A DNA stretch of 64,000 bases from [Mycobacterium] crassicus (lineage in GTDB: Bacteria > Actinomycetota > Actinomycetes > Mycobacteriales > Mycobacteriaceae). Positions 14,881 to 23,940 of this stretch are shown here, in pieces (the stretch's first letter is position 1; each line of letters begins with the position of its first letter). Position numbers and translations under genes: made by a program. The notes under the pieces are model-generated. The model searched no databases, had not been told where the DNA came from, and saw only the letters and a list, made by a program, of their open reading frames with translations. The stretch lies in assembly GCF_020181615.1 (NCBI RefSeq), contig NZ_CP084029.1:1985397-2049396 (forward strand), read 5' to 3'.

Positions 14881-15592
14881 GAAAGATCAGCCCCAGCGTG
14901 ATGCGCTCACCGGAACGGATGACCGAGACACCGTGGCGCACCGGCGCCGTCGACCAGCCCCGGGTGGAGCGCACCGGACGGTCGCGGGTGGTGAACACAT
15001 AACCGTGGCCCTGCGGCAACTGCGTTGCGGTGCCACGGGATTGGGCGCGAGGCCGTTGCTCGACCAGCAGGAACTCGCCGCCGGTGTAGTCGGTGGCCGG
15101 GTCGCTGAGGTTGATCACCACCTGCAGCGGAAACACCAACTCGCCGTAGAGGTCACGGTGCAGCGCGTTCCAATCGCCGGGGCCGTAGCGCAGCATCAGC
15201 GCGGTGGGTTTGGTCTGCCCGGCGTGGTGGCAGCGGTCCAGCCAGTCGTCGAAGTCATCCGGCCACGGCGCATCCCGCCGCAGCCGGGTCGCCCAGTCCC
15301 GGGCGATCGGCAGCAGGTGCAGATACAGCGCCCGTTTGAGCGCATCGATGGGATCCGGCGCCGGCGCACAGAAGTAGCGGTACTGCCCGGAGCCGTAACG
15401 ATGCTGCTGCATGTTGACGGTGGCGCGGAAGCGGTCGTCGTCGCCGTAGACGCCCCGCAGGCGCGCGGCCTCCGACACGGTCAACAGCCGGGGCAGCAGG
15501 GCGCCGCCGTACTCGTCGAGTTCGGCGGTGATCGCGGACCAGTCGCCGCCGTCCACCCGCTGCTGCCACGGAGTTGTCGAGTGTGTGCCCAC
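14867..15592 (-). CDS. 2-oxoglutarate/Fe(II)-dependent oxygenase
   Basis: 241 residues. The double-stranded beta-helix iron site is visible as His145-x-Asp147 (NALHRDLYGEL) and His220 (VRHGVSVI), with Arg230 (SGERITLGL) placed to bind 2-oxoglutarate. TGGEFLLVEQRPR is typical of prolyl-4-hydroxylase-like members that act on proteins or nucleic acids. Substrate unknown. It is not part of the conserved M. tuberculosis order as I recall it. It is convergent with the methyltransferase, and its stop lies inside a tandem repeat. Confidence 0.85.
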   Translation of the reverse strand: MGTHSTTPWQQRVDGGDWSAITAELDEYGGALLPRLLTVSEAARLRGVYGDDDRFRATVNMQQHRYGSGQYRYFCAPAPDPIDALKRALYLHLLPIARDWATRLRRDAPWPDDFDDWLDRCHHAGQTKPTALMLRYGPGDWNALHRDLYGELVFPLQVVINLSDPATDYTGGEFLLVEQRPRAQSRGTATQLPQGHGYVFTTRDRPVRSTRGWSTAPVRHGVSVIRSGERITLGLIFHDAA

Positions 15593-15608
15593 GGCGCCAT
15601 CATGCCGG

Positions 15609-15638
15609 TTGGCCTGCGCCGACGCTTGCCGGTACGGT
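15609..15638 (+). promoter_or_regulatory. Promoter of rnpB
   Basis: TTGGCC (15609-15614) and TACGGT (15633-15638) form -35 and -10 hexamers with an 18-nt spacer. The predicted start, 7-8 nt downstream, coincides with the first base of the RNase P RNA. Confidence 0.6.
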
Positions 15639-15645
15639 GATCAGC

Positions 15646-16038
<393 letters not shown>

Positions 16039-16131
16039 CCCGAAACTCGCTGCTTCCCAACAGGCAGCCGTGGTTTCCCTACCCAACATCTATGCGCCGG
16101 CGTCGCCGATTGAGCGTGGCAGTCCTGTCTG

Positions 16132-16221
16132 GCGTTCGCGCAGGAACGGGACGCACAGCTCGGCCTCACGGACCGCTACGTGGAGCAGATGGGGCAGGCG
16201 GTGCCCCGGCCGGATATCTGA
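16132..16221 (+). pseudogene. Possible 3' remnant of a protein gene
   Basis: An in-frame stretch without a start codon reads like a protein C-terminus (FAQERDAQLGLTDRYVEQMG, then AVPRPDI and a stop). It lies 94 nt after rnpB and may be debris of a gene lost by insertion or deletion. I do not recognise the family. Support is only the protein-like composition. Confidence 0.25.
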
Positions 16222-16329
16222 CCGGGCCGTAGTGCGAGCGCGGAAGGGGCCGGACCGGTCGGTTGGCGGCGGCTAGGGCGACCGCGCCTGCGGGCGACGG
16301 TGGTCCGATGGGGGGCTACTTTGTCGTCC

Positions 16330-16791
16330 ATGGGGAACGAAGAACAACTGCGGCATATAGCCAGGGACGTATTCCCGGACTGGTCGCGGCCGCCCAGGAT
16401 CGTGGTTGAGCAGATCGGCGAGCTGGTTAGGCGATGGCCGGTTGAAGGCTTCGCCCGCGAGAAGCTGCCAGATCAGCAGGGCCGTCTTGTATGGATCGAC
16501 GGGCACACGATCGGGCAGCTGGACTACATCGCGGACGCTGCGGAGGAGCAGAATCTGACTGCGGTGATCCGGCCGCTGAGTCAGGTCGCTGGGGTCGGCG
16601 TCAACGCCTATGGTTCGGCGGACGCTTTCGGGGACCGGACGTACCGGCGTGCAGTGGTGGTGCGCTTCGCATCGGGGCCTCCGATCGAGGTCGACACGAC
16701 CCAACACACGAACGACAGCCTTCGTGGTCACGCCGACCGGTTCATCAATCGGGTACTTGACGCACTGGCGGGCACACCCGCCGGGCAATAG
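16330..16791 (+). CDS. Hypothetical protein, 153 aa
   Basis: ATG at 16330 (TTG at 16321 and GTG at 16300 are alternatives). The sequence has normal codon bias: a helical start (EEQLRHIARDVFPDWSRP), then VVEQIGELVRRW, and a beta-rich second half (TYRRAVVVRFASGPPIEVDT). A cytosolic alpha/beta protein without known motifs; I do not recognise it. It has no conserved neighbour and lies between rnpB and the CYTH-CHAD gene, where M. tuberculosis has different genes. The 247 bp downstream hold a 7-bp GGCGGGG/CCCCGCC hairpin (16871-16892) that may end transcription, and nothing else I can identify. Confidence 0.55.
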   Translation: MGNEEQLRHIARDVFPDWSRPPRIVVEQIGELVRRWPVEGFAREKLPDQQGRLVWIDGHTIGQLDYIADAAEEQNLTAVIRPLSQVAGVGVNAYGSADAFGDRTYRRAVVVRFASGPPIEVDTTQHTNDSLRGHADRFINRVLDALAGTPAGQ

Positions 16792-17038
16792 GCGCCCAGC
16801 AAGCGCGGATGGCCGATTGCCCTTTGACGCAGTGTATTTCGTTGGTCCATCTGTGTCAGCGATCGGCCGGGGCGGGGTCACGCGTCCCCGCCGGGGAATG
16901 CCAACCCGGTGCACCGGCGGCCTTCACCGCGGCGGGTGGATGTGCGACAACCGGCGTCGGTCGGGACTACTCAGCAACCACCCGGTAGGCAGTGGGTACG
17001 CGGCAGATTCAAAAAACGACAAACGCGACCAATGAGCC

Positions 17039-18457
17039 TTACTGAACCGCCCGGTCGAGTTTGCGCAGCGCGGGCCGCAACGCCGCCCGACTCTGCGCGG
17101 CCAAGTCGGCCTCGCGGGCATACAGCAGCCCGTAGGTGAAGGTGTCCTGGCCGGCGGCCACCGCTGCATCGGCCTGTTGAACCAGATGCGCCCGGCTGAC
17201 CACGCTGTCCTGGTGGTCGCCGAGCAGGGTCTGAATCGTCTTCGCCCGCTGGGCGATCTTCGTCTTGTTCGCTGCTGCGGCGGCGTAGCGCAGCCGCTTG
17301 GCGGCCTTGCGGATCTGGTGCAGTGCCGCGTCGCGGTCGGCGGCCGCCTTGGCGGCCTTGACCGCCTTGCGCAGCCGCCGGTAGGCGATGTCGACGGTGG
17401 CGTACTGCTCGGCGGCCGGCGCGCTGACCAGATCGTCGAGGCCGTCGAGCAGCCGGAAGTACCTCGGGGAGCGCATCGCGGTCAGGCTGCGCCGTCGCCC
17501 CGTCTGATAGCGGCGCAGCGAACCGTCGACCAGCCGTTCGGCGACCGGTCCGCGGACCAGCTCTGGTGTCAGCTCGTCGAGCGCCTGCTGATAGCGCTGG
17601 GCCAGGACCTCGGCGTCGCGGGCGACACCCAGCACCGCACCCAACTCCTGCAGTTCGCCGAGCAGCGGGGCGTGGGCCGCCTCCTCGCCGTGCAACAGGC
17701 TGCGAATCCGTCGGATCGTCACCCGCATCTGATGAACCGCGTCGTCGGCGTCGGCGCGCACCGCACGATCCCAGACCAGCAGTTGCTCGATCTGCTCGGC
17801 CAGCGCCCGATGCAGGCGATCGGTCGGGTGCGCGGGCACCGTTGGCCCGCCGAGCACCCTGGCCAGTTTGGAGCCGTAGCCGGCCGGCCTGGCACCGGTA
17901 TCGAGCAGCCGATTGCTCAGCCGGTCCAGCAGCTCGAGGTCCCCGCTGCCCAGTTCCAGTTCCCACTCCCGCCAGTGCTGTTCGGTTTGTTCGTGCTCGG
18001 CGCCTTCGGCCGACGCGATGACCTGGTCGTCGCAGAACTCGGCCAGCACCTCACCCCGATCGTCGCGCAGCACCACCACGCTGCGGGCGGTACCGATCTG
18101 TGCGACCGGTGCCAGCGGCCGATCCCTGACGATCGCCGTCACCACGTCGAGCAGCTCGTCCGGAACCTCCGGGCCCAGGGGTGCGCGCACCTCGGTGCGG
18201 GTCTCCGGCCCGGCAGGAAGTTTCAGGTGCCAGCCGGCGTCGGGACCGCCGGTGCGCCGGCGCAACGTGATCCGCCGGGCCGCCAGGTCGTGGCCGGGCG
18301 TGTCGAAGTACACGGCCGCAAGAGCCTGTGCCGGCAACTGCTCAACTCGGGCCACCCCGGCGATACCGTCGAAGGACGGCGAGATGGCCGACGCGTCAAC
18401 GTCGAACTTGCGTTCCACCTCGCGAAACCGAGACGTGCTCGGGTCGGTTGCAGACAC
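17039..18457 (-). CDS. CYTH and CHAD domain protein (Rv2226-like)
   Basis: 472 residues. The N-terminal CYTH domain (about 8-195) begins with the EVERKFDVD signature and contains alternating Glu/Lys/Arg strands that bind triphosphates and metal (ITLRRRTGG, WREWELELGSG). The CHAD domain (about 215-470) is helical with conserved His and Lys (AVHQMRVTIRRIRSLL, ALHQIRKAAKRLRYA), a region known to bind polyphosphate. The protein may degrade or sense tripolyphosphate. GTG at 18457 is chosen over 18493 because AGGCTGG lies upstream of it. Confidence 0.88.
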   Translation of the reverse strand: MSATDPSTSRFREVERKFDVDASAISPSFDGIAGVARVEQLPAQALAAVYFDTPGHDLAARRITLRRRTGGPDAGWHLKLPAGPETRTEVRAPLGPEVPDELLDVVTAIVRDRPLAPVAQIGTARSVVVLRDDRGEVLAEFCDDQVIASAEGAEHEQTEQHWREWELELGSGDLELLDRLSNRLLDTGARPAGYGSKLARVLGGPTVPAHPTDRLHRALAEQIEQLLVWDRAVRADADDAVHQMRVTIRRIRSLLHGEEAAHAPLLGELQELGAVLGVARDAEVLAQRYQQALDELTPELVRGPVAERLVDGSLRRYQTGRRRSLTAMRSPRYFRLLDGLDDLVSAPAAEQYATVDIAYRRLRKAVKAAKAAADRDAALHQIRKAAKRLRYAAAAANKTKIAQRAKTIQTLLGDHQDSVVSRAHLVQQADAAVAAGQDTFTYGLLYAREADLAAQSRAALRPALRKLDRAVQ

Positions 18458-18496
18458 GGCGTCCAGCCTGTCACATCCGGACCGTCCCGACACTGC

Positions 18497-18571
18497 GTTT
18501 TAAAAGCAGTCGTTCTAAAGGCAGTCGTTCTAAAGGGAGTCGTTCTAAAAGCAGCTGTTCTAGAAGCAGTG
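18497..18571. repeat. Tandem array, 5 x 15 bp, at the 3' end of panB
   Basis: Five units of GTTCTAAAGGCAGTC type: 18497-18511, 18512-18526, 18527-18541, 18542-18556 and 18557-18571, each with one to three differences. The last unit contains the panB stop (CTA at 18560-18562 on the plus strand) and its last three codons; the rest fill the space between panB and the CYTH-CHAD gene. The arrangement mirrors the 14-bp array at 14811. Confidence 0.85.
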
Positions 18572-19399
18572 CTCTTCGGCCGGGAAGGTGCCCGCCGCCA
18601 CCTCACTGGCGTACTGCGTTGCAGCGCGGTGCAATTCACCGCCCACGTCCCCGAAGCGCTTGACGAATCGGGCCGTTTTGCCGCTGGTCATCCCGGACAT
18701 GTCCTGCCACACCAGAACCTGGGCGTCGCAGTTGGGGCCGGCCCCGATCCCGATGGTCGGAATGGTCAGCTTGCCGGTGATCTGGGTGGCCAGCTCGGCG
18801 GGCACCATCTCCATCACCACCGAGAACGCACCTGCCTCGGCCACCGCGATCGCGTCGTGAACGGTCTGCTCGGCGGCGTCACCGCGGCCCTGCACCCGGA
18901 AACCGCCCAGGGTGTTGACGCTCTGCGGGGTGAAACCGATGTGCGCCATCACCGGGATGCCGGCCGCGGACAGCGTCGCGATCTGGTCGGCAACCCGCTC
19001 GCCGCCCTCCAGCTTGACCGCGTGCGCGCCGCCTTCCTTCATGAACCGGGTGGCCGTCGCCAGCGCCGCCGCCGGGCCGCCCTCGTAGGAGCCGAACGGC
19101 AGGTCGGCGACCACCAGCGCGTGCGGGGCGCCGCGCACCACCGCGCGGACCAGCGGAATCAGCTCGTCGATGGAGATCGGCACGGTGCTGTCGTAGCCGT
19201 AGACGACGTTGGCGGCCGAGTCGCCGACCAACAGCACCGGGATGCCGGCGTCGTCGAAGATGCGTGCGGTGGAGTAGTCGTAGGCCGTCAACATGCCCCA
19301 TTTGCGGCCCTCGGCCTTCATCTGCTGCAGATGATGGACGCGGGTCTGCGGTGCAATGCGAACAGGCTCGGGCGAAGATCCATAAACGTGCTCAGACAT
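18560..19399 (-). CDS. panB: 3-methyl-2-oxobutanoate hydroxymethyltransferase
   Basis: First step of pantothenate and so CoA synthesis: transfers a hydroxymethyl group from 5,10-methylene-THF to 2-oxoisovalerate. A 279-residue TIM barrel with [24 protein letters not shown] (Mg and substrate site), [26 protein letters not shown] and [15 protein letters not shown], all in family order. The ATG at 19399 follows AAGGGA and gives the family length; the longer ORF start is not supported. The CYTH-CHAD gene starts 102 nt after its stop, so both may be transcribed together. Confidence 0.96.
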   Translation of the reverse strand: MSEHVYGSSPEPVRIAPQTRVHHLQQMKAEGRKWGMLTAYDYSTARIFDDAGIPVLLVGDSAANVVYGYDSTVPISIDELIPLVRAVVRGAPHALVVADLPFGSYEGGPAAALATATRFMKEGGAHAVKLEGGERVADQIATLSAAGIPVMAHIGFTPQSVNTLGGFRVQGRGDAAEQTVHDAIAVAEAGAFSVVMEMVPAELATQITGKLTIPTIGIGAGPNCDAQVLVWQDMSGMTSGKTARFVKRFGDVGGELHRAATQYASEVAAGTFPAEEHCF

Positions 19400-19571
19400 C
19401 GGTGTCCCTTGAATTGGTCGGGTCGATCCTCGAAGCCCATGCCGGGTCCCCGGGTCGTCTGACATCAGCCAGTGTGCCACCCGTGGCTGCGCAGCTGAAC
19501 CGACAGGCGGAGTGGATTTCCTCACATCGGACCCATTGCGAGATTCGAACGTCGCTGCTGCCGCAGCGGCA

Positions 19572-19577
19572 TAGCAT
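19572..19577 (+). promoter_or_regulatory. -10 element before the WS/DGAT gene
   Basis: TAGCAT ends 7 nt before the ATG at 19585, a spacing that fits a leaderless transcript; no ribosome binding site is visible. Confidence 0.5.
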
Positions 19578-19584
19578 CAGCGCC

Positions 19585-20976
19585 ATGCAACGCCTGAGTG
19601 GACTTGATGCCAGTTTCCTGTACCTGGAAACCTCCGACCAGCCGTTGCATGTGTGCTCCATCCTGGAAGTGGACACCGCTTCGATGCCGGGTGGCTACAC
19701 CTTCGAGCGGCTCCGCGACGAGCTGGCTCTGCGCATCACCGCGATGCCGCAGTTCAGGGAGAAGCTCGCCGACAGCCCGCTCAACCTCGACCACCCGGTC
19801 TGGGTGGAGGACCGCGGCTTCGACATCAAGCGCCACGTGCATCGCATCGCGCTGCCGGCGCCCGGCGGGCGGGCCGAACTGTCCGCGATCGTCGGGCACA
19901 TCGTCGCGCAGCCGCTGGACCGCCACCGGCCGCTGTGGGAGACGTGGGTGATCGAGGGGCTCGACGGAACCGACTCCCAGCAGGGCGGCCGCATCGCGGT
20001 GCTGACCAAGATGCACCACGCCGGCGTCGACGGGGTCACCGGCGCCAACATGATGTCGCAGATGTGCAGCACCGAGGTCGACGCCCCGCGACCCGAGCCG
20101 GTCTCCGGCGTCGGCGACGCCAGCGAACTGGCGATCGTCGCCGGTGGGCTGGTGCGGTTCGCCAGCCGGCCGTTACACCTGGTCAACGTGCTGCCGCGCA
20201 CCCTGTCATCGGTGGCCAAGACTGTGCAGCGGGTGCGTACCGGCGAGACGATGGCCGCGCCGTTCGCCGCGCCGCAGACCGCGTTCAACGCCAGCGTCAG
20301 CGGCCGCCGAAACATCGCCTACGCCCAGCTGGACCTCGAGGACATCAAGACGGTCAAGGACCATTTCTCCGTCAAGGTCAATGACGTGGTGATGGCCCTG
20401 GTTTCGGGCGGGCTGCGGCACTTCCTGGCTGACCGCGGCGAGCTGCCGGAGTCGTCGCTGGTGGCGATGGTGCCGGTGTCGGTGCACGGCAAATCCGACC
20501 GGCCGGGCCGCAATCAGGTGTCCGGGATGTTCTCCCGGCTGGAAACCCAGATCGCTGACCCGGTGGAGCGGCTCAAGGCCATCGCGGAGGCCAACTCGGT
20601 CGCCAAGGAACACAGCTCGGCCATCGGTGCGACCCTGCTGCAGGACTGGTCGCAGTTCGCCGCGCCGGCGGTGTTCGGCGCCGCCATGCGCCTCTACGCC
20701 CGGACCCGGCTGACCTCGGCCCGGCCGGTACACAACCTGGTGATCTCCAACGTCCCCGGCCCGCAGGTGCCGCTGTACTACCTGGGCTGCGAGATCACCG
20801 CGATGTACCCGCTGGGGCCGGTGTTCCACGGCTCCGGGCTGAACGTGACCGTGATGTCGCTGAACGGCCGGCTCAACGTCGGTCTGATCAGCTGCCCCGA
20901 ACTGCTGCCGGACCTGTGGGAACTCGCCGATGACTTCGACCTCGGGATGAAGGAACTGCTTGCCGCCACGCGCTGA
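19585..20976 (+). CDS. Wax ester synthase / diacylglycerol acyltransferase (Tgs-type)
   Basis: 463 residues with the catalytic motif HHAGVDG at 144-150 (HHxxxDG), an opening MQRLSGLDASFLYLET and the C-terminal NVPGPQVPLYYLG, all typical of mycobacterial WS/DGATs. The enzyme esterifies diacylglycerol or a fatty alcohol with acyl-CoA to make storage lipid, at the membrane or on lipid bodies. Which of the many Tgs paralogues it matches is not clear. It is inserted between panB and hip1, where M. tuberculosis has none as I recall. Confidence 0.93.
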   Translation: MQRLSGLDASFLYLETSDQPLHVCSILEVDTASMPGGYTFERLRDELALRITAMPQFREKLADSPLNLDHPVWVEDRGFDIKRHVHRIALPAPGGRAELSAIVGHIVAQPLDRHRPLWETWVIEGLDGTDSQQGGRIAVLTKMHHAGVDGVTGANMMSQMCSTEVDAPRPEPVSGVGDASELAIVAGGLVRFASRPLHLVNVLPRTLSSVAKTVQRVRTGETMAAPFAAPQTAFNASVSGRRNIAYAQLDLEDIKTVKDHFSVKVNDVVMALVSGGLRHFLADRGELPESSLVAMVPVSVHGKSDRPGRNQVSGMFSRLETQIADPVERLKAIAEANSVAKEHSSAIGATLLQDWSQFAAPAVFGAAMRLYARTRLTSARPVHNLVISNVPGPQVPLYYLGCEITAMYPLGPVFHGSGLNVTVMSLNGRLNVGLISCPELLPDLWELADDFDLGMKELLAATR

Positions 20977-21025
20977 GGCCCCGCTGTCCGAGTGCCGGCG
21001 TACGTGCATGGCAGCATGTGGTGTC

Positions 21026-22567
21026 ATGAGCCGGCCTACCCGTCGCGACAGGATTGTGCGCACGACCCTGAGCTGCCTCGCGATCGCGATGGTGGCGCTC
21101 ACGGTCGGCAGTTGCACCCGGATGACCCCCGGGCACGCGGTGCTCGCCGCGCCCCGAGTCGGCCAGCCGGTCCAGTGGGACAAGTGCCGGTTCACCGCCG
21201 ACACCAACATCAAGGTGCCCTCCGACGCCCAGTGCGGCTTCATCGCGGTCCCGGTCGACTACTCCAACCTGCAGGGCGCCGTCGCCCGGCTGGCCATGAT
21301 CCGGTTCCCGGCCACCAAGGACAAGATCGGTTCGCTGGTGATCAACCCGGGCGGGCCGGGGGAGTCCGGTATCGAAACCGCAGTCGGCCTGGTCTCCACG
21401 CTGCCGCGGCAGATCCGGCAGCACTTCGACCTGGTCGGCTTCGACCCGCGCGGCGTGGCGTCGTCGCGGCCGGCGGTCTGGTGCAACGACGACAAGGAGA
21501 ACGACCGGCTGCGGGCACTGAACCAGGTCGACTACAGCCCTGAGGGCGTCGAACGCATCGAGAACGAGACCAAGGACTACGTGGCGCGCTGCCTGGAGAA
21601 GTCCGGCAAGGAATTTCTGGCCAACATCGGCACCGTCAACGTCGCCCGTGACCTCGACGCGATCCGGGCCGGACTCGGCGACGACAAGCTGACCTACCTG
21701 GGCTACTCCTACGGCACCCGGATCGGCGCGGCGTACGCCGAGGCCTTTCCGCAGAATGTCCGGGCGATGATCCTGGACGGCGCGGTGGACCCCAACGCCG
21801 ATCCGATTGAGGAGGATCTGCGCCAGGCGCAGGCCTTCCAGGGTGCGTTCGACGACTTCGCCGCGGACTGCGCCAAGGATGAGGACTGCCCGCTGGGCAC
21901 CGACGCGGCCAAGGCCGTCGACGTCTACCACAGCCTGGTCGACCCGCTGGTGGACAAGCCCGCCAAGACCAAGGATCCGCGTGGGCTGAGCTACAGCGAC
22001 GCGATCGTCGGGACCATCATGGCGCTGTACTCGCCGACGTTCTGGACCCACCTCAACGACGGCCTGTCGGACCTGGTCGATGGTCGCGGCGACATCATGC
22101 TCGGCTTGGCGGATCTGTACATGCGCCGCGACGCCAGCGGCCACTACACCAACGCCACCGACGCCCGGGTCGCGGTCAACTGCGTCGACCAGCCGCCGGT
22201 CACCGACCGCGACAAGGTGATCGACGAGGACCGGCGGTCGCGCGAAGTGGCGCCGTTCATGAGTTACGGGAAGTTCACCGGTGACGCGCCGCTGAGCACC
22301 TGTGCGTTCTGGCCGGTACCCCCGACCACCAAGCCGCACGCCATCTCGGTACCCGACCTGGCGCCGACGATGGTGGTGTCAACCACCCGCGATCCGGCCA
22401 CCCCGTATCAGGCCGGCGTGGACCTGGCCAAGCAGCTGCACGGCAGCCTCTTGACGTTCAACGGAACCCAACACACGGTGGTGTTCCAGGGCAACGAATG
22501 CGTCGACGGCTTCGCCACGCGATACCTGGTCGAAGGCACGTTGCCGCCAGCCGATGCGAAGTGCTGA
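21026..22567 (+). CDS. caeA: Hip1/CaeA serine hydrolase lipoprotein
   Basis: A cell-envelope serine protease; in M. tuberculosis it cleaves GroEL2 and modulates host responses. A lipoprotein signal peptide runs to Cys30 (ALTVGSC). The alpha/beta hydrolase core has the oxyanion-hole strand NPGGPGESG, Ser228 in GYSYGT, Asp456 in TRDPATP and His483 in GTQHTVV. Ser228 is at the same number as in M. tuberculosis. 513 residues. ATG at 21026. M. tuberculosis carries a second copy (Rv2223c) beside this gene; only one is present here. Confidence 0.95.
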   Translation: MSRPTRRDRIVRTTLSCLAIAMVALTVGSCTRMTPGHAVLAAPRVGQPVQWDKCRFTADTNIKVPSDAQCGFIAVPVDYSNLQGAVARLAMIRFPATKDKIGSLVINPGGPGESGIETAVGLVSTLPRQIRQHFDLVGFDPRGVASSRPAVWCNDDKENDRLRALNQVDYSPEGVERIENETKDYVARCLEKSGKEFLANIGTVNVARDLDAIRAGLGDDKLTYLGYSYGTRIGAAYAEAFPQNVRAMILDGAVDPNADPIEEDLRQAQAFQGAFDDFAADCAKDEDCPLGTDAAKAVDVYHSLVDPLVDKPAKTKDPRGLSYSDAIVGTIMALYSPTFWTHLNDGLSDLVDGRGDIMLGLADLYMRRDASGHYTNATDARVAVNCVDQPPVTDRDKVIDEDRRSREVAPFMSYGKFTGDAPLSTCAFWPVPPTTKPHAISVPDLAPTMVVSTTRDPATPYQAGVDLAKQLHGSLLTFNGTQHTVVFQGNECVDGFATRYLVEGTLPPADAKC

Positions 22568-22574
22568 GCGCTGC

Positions 22575-22580
22575 TACGCT
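22575..22580 (+). promoter_or_regulatory. -10 element of glnA2, leaderless start
   Basis: TACGCT lies 7 nt before the glnA2 ATG. No ribosome binding site precedes the start. Confidence 0.5.
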
Positions 22581-22587
22581 TCGCGGT

Positions 22588-23928
22588 ATGGACCGTCAGA
22601 AGGAGTTTGTACTCCGCACGCTGGAGGAACGCGACATCCGCTTCGTCCGGCTCTGGTTCACCGATGTTCTGGGTTACCTGAAGTCGGTAGCCATCGCCCC
22701 GGCTGAGCTAGAGGGCGCCTTCGAGGAGGGTGTGGGCTTCGACGGTTCGGCGATCGAGGGCTTCGCCCGGGTCTTCGAATCCGACATGGTCGCCCACCCC
22801 GACCCGTCGACATTCCAGCTGCTGCCGTGGGTGTCCGACGCCGGCCGGCAGTACTCGGCGCGGATGTTCTGCGACATCACCATGCCGGACGGATCCCCGG
22901 CGTGGGCGTCGTCGCGGCACGTGCTGCGCCGGCAGCTGGCCAAGGCCGGCGAGCTGGGCTTCTCCTGCTACGTACACCCCGAGATCGAGTTCTTCCTGCT
23001 CGAGCCGGGCCCGTACGACGGTTCCACTCCCGTCCCGGCCGACGACGCCGGCTACTTCGACCAGTCGATCCACGGCTCGGCGGCCAACTTCCGCCGGCAC
23101 GCGATCGACGCACTGGAATCGATGGGCATTTCGGTGGAGTACAGCCACCACGAGAACGCCCCCGGCCAGCAGGAGATCGACCTGCGTTATGCCGACGCAC
23201 TGTCGATGGCCGACAACGTGATGACCTTCCGCTACCTGATCAAGGAGATCGCCCTCAAGGAGGGCGTGCGGGCGTCGTTCATGCCCAAGCCGTTCCGGGA
23301 GCACGCCGGCTCGGCCATGCACACCCACATGAGCCTGTTCGAGGGCGAGGTCAACGCCTTCCACAGCCCCGACGACCCGCTGCAGCTGTCGGCCACCGCC
23401 AAGTCGTTCATCGCCGGGATCCTCGAGCACGCCAACGAGATCAGTGCCGTCACCAACCAGTGGGTCAACTCCTACAAGCGCCTGATTCACGGCGGCGAGG
23501 CGCCGACCGCGGCATCCTGGGGCGCGTCCAACCGCTCGGCGCTGGTTCGGGTGCCGATGTACAGCCCGCACAAGACATCGTCGCGTCGGGTCGAGGTGCG
23601 CAGCCCGGACTCGGCGTGCAACCCGTACCTGACGTTCGCGGTGCTGTTGGCCGCCGGCCTGCGCGGGGTGGAGAAGGGCTACGAACTCGGCCCGCAGGCC
23701 GAAGACAACGTCTGGGCGCTGACACCCGAGGAGCGCCGGGCCATGGGCTATCGCGAGCTGCCCGGCACCCTGGAGCGCGCGCTGAGCGAGATGGAGAACT
23801 CCGAACTGGTCGCAGAAGCGTTGGGGGAGCAGGTTTTCGACTTCTTCCTGCGTAACAAGCGCCAGGAATGGGCGAACTACCGCAGTCACGTGACCCCCTA
23901 CGAGCTGCAGAACTACCTGGCGCTCTAA
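22588..23928 (+). CDS. glnA2: Glutamine synthetase GlnA2
   Basis: 446 residues, the same as M. tuberculosis GlnA2. Motifs in order: the latch region VGFDGSAIEGFARV (about 47-60), HPEIEFFLLE with metal-binding Glu, HENAPGQQEIDLRYADAL, the ATP site with KPF and GSAMHTHMSLF, and the late NRSALVRVP loop. The loop has serine-rich sequence rather than the adenylylated tyrosine of GlnA1, as expected for this class. It makes glutamine from glutamate, ammonia and ATP. It is 12 bp from glnE, which codes for the enzyme that regulates GlnA1. Confidence 0.95.
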   Translation: MDRQKEFVLRTLEERDIRFVRLWFTDVLGYLKSVAIAPAELEGAFEEGVGFDGSAIEGFARVFESDMVAHPDPSTFQLLPWVSDAGRQYSARMFCDITMPDGSPAWASSRHVLRRQLAKAGELGFSCYVHPEIEFFLLEPGPYDGSTPVPADDAGYFDQSIHGSAANFRRHAIDALESMGISVEYSHHENAPGQQEIDLRYADALSMADNVMTFRYLIKEIALKEGVRASFMPKPFREHAGSAMHTHMSLFEGEVNAFHSPDDPLQLSATAKSFIAGILEHANEISAVTNQWVNSYKRLIHGGEAPTAASWGASNRSALVRVPMYSPHKTSSRRVEVRSPDSACNPYLTFAVLLAAGLRGVEKGYELGPQAEDNVWALTPEERRAMGYRELPGTLERALSEMENSELVAEALGEQVFDFFLRNKRQEWANYRSHVTPYELQNYLAL

Positions 23929-23940
23929 CCCCGGACGGTC

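Noticed and set aside
17177..19462. A 761-codon open frame on the plus strand across the CYTH-CHAD and panB genes
   Set aside because: It is antisense to two well-supported genes; Gly/Gln/Arg/His-rich composition is typical of the complementary frame of high-GC coding sequence, and no domain is recognised.
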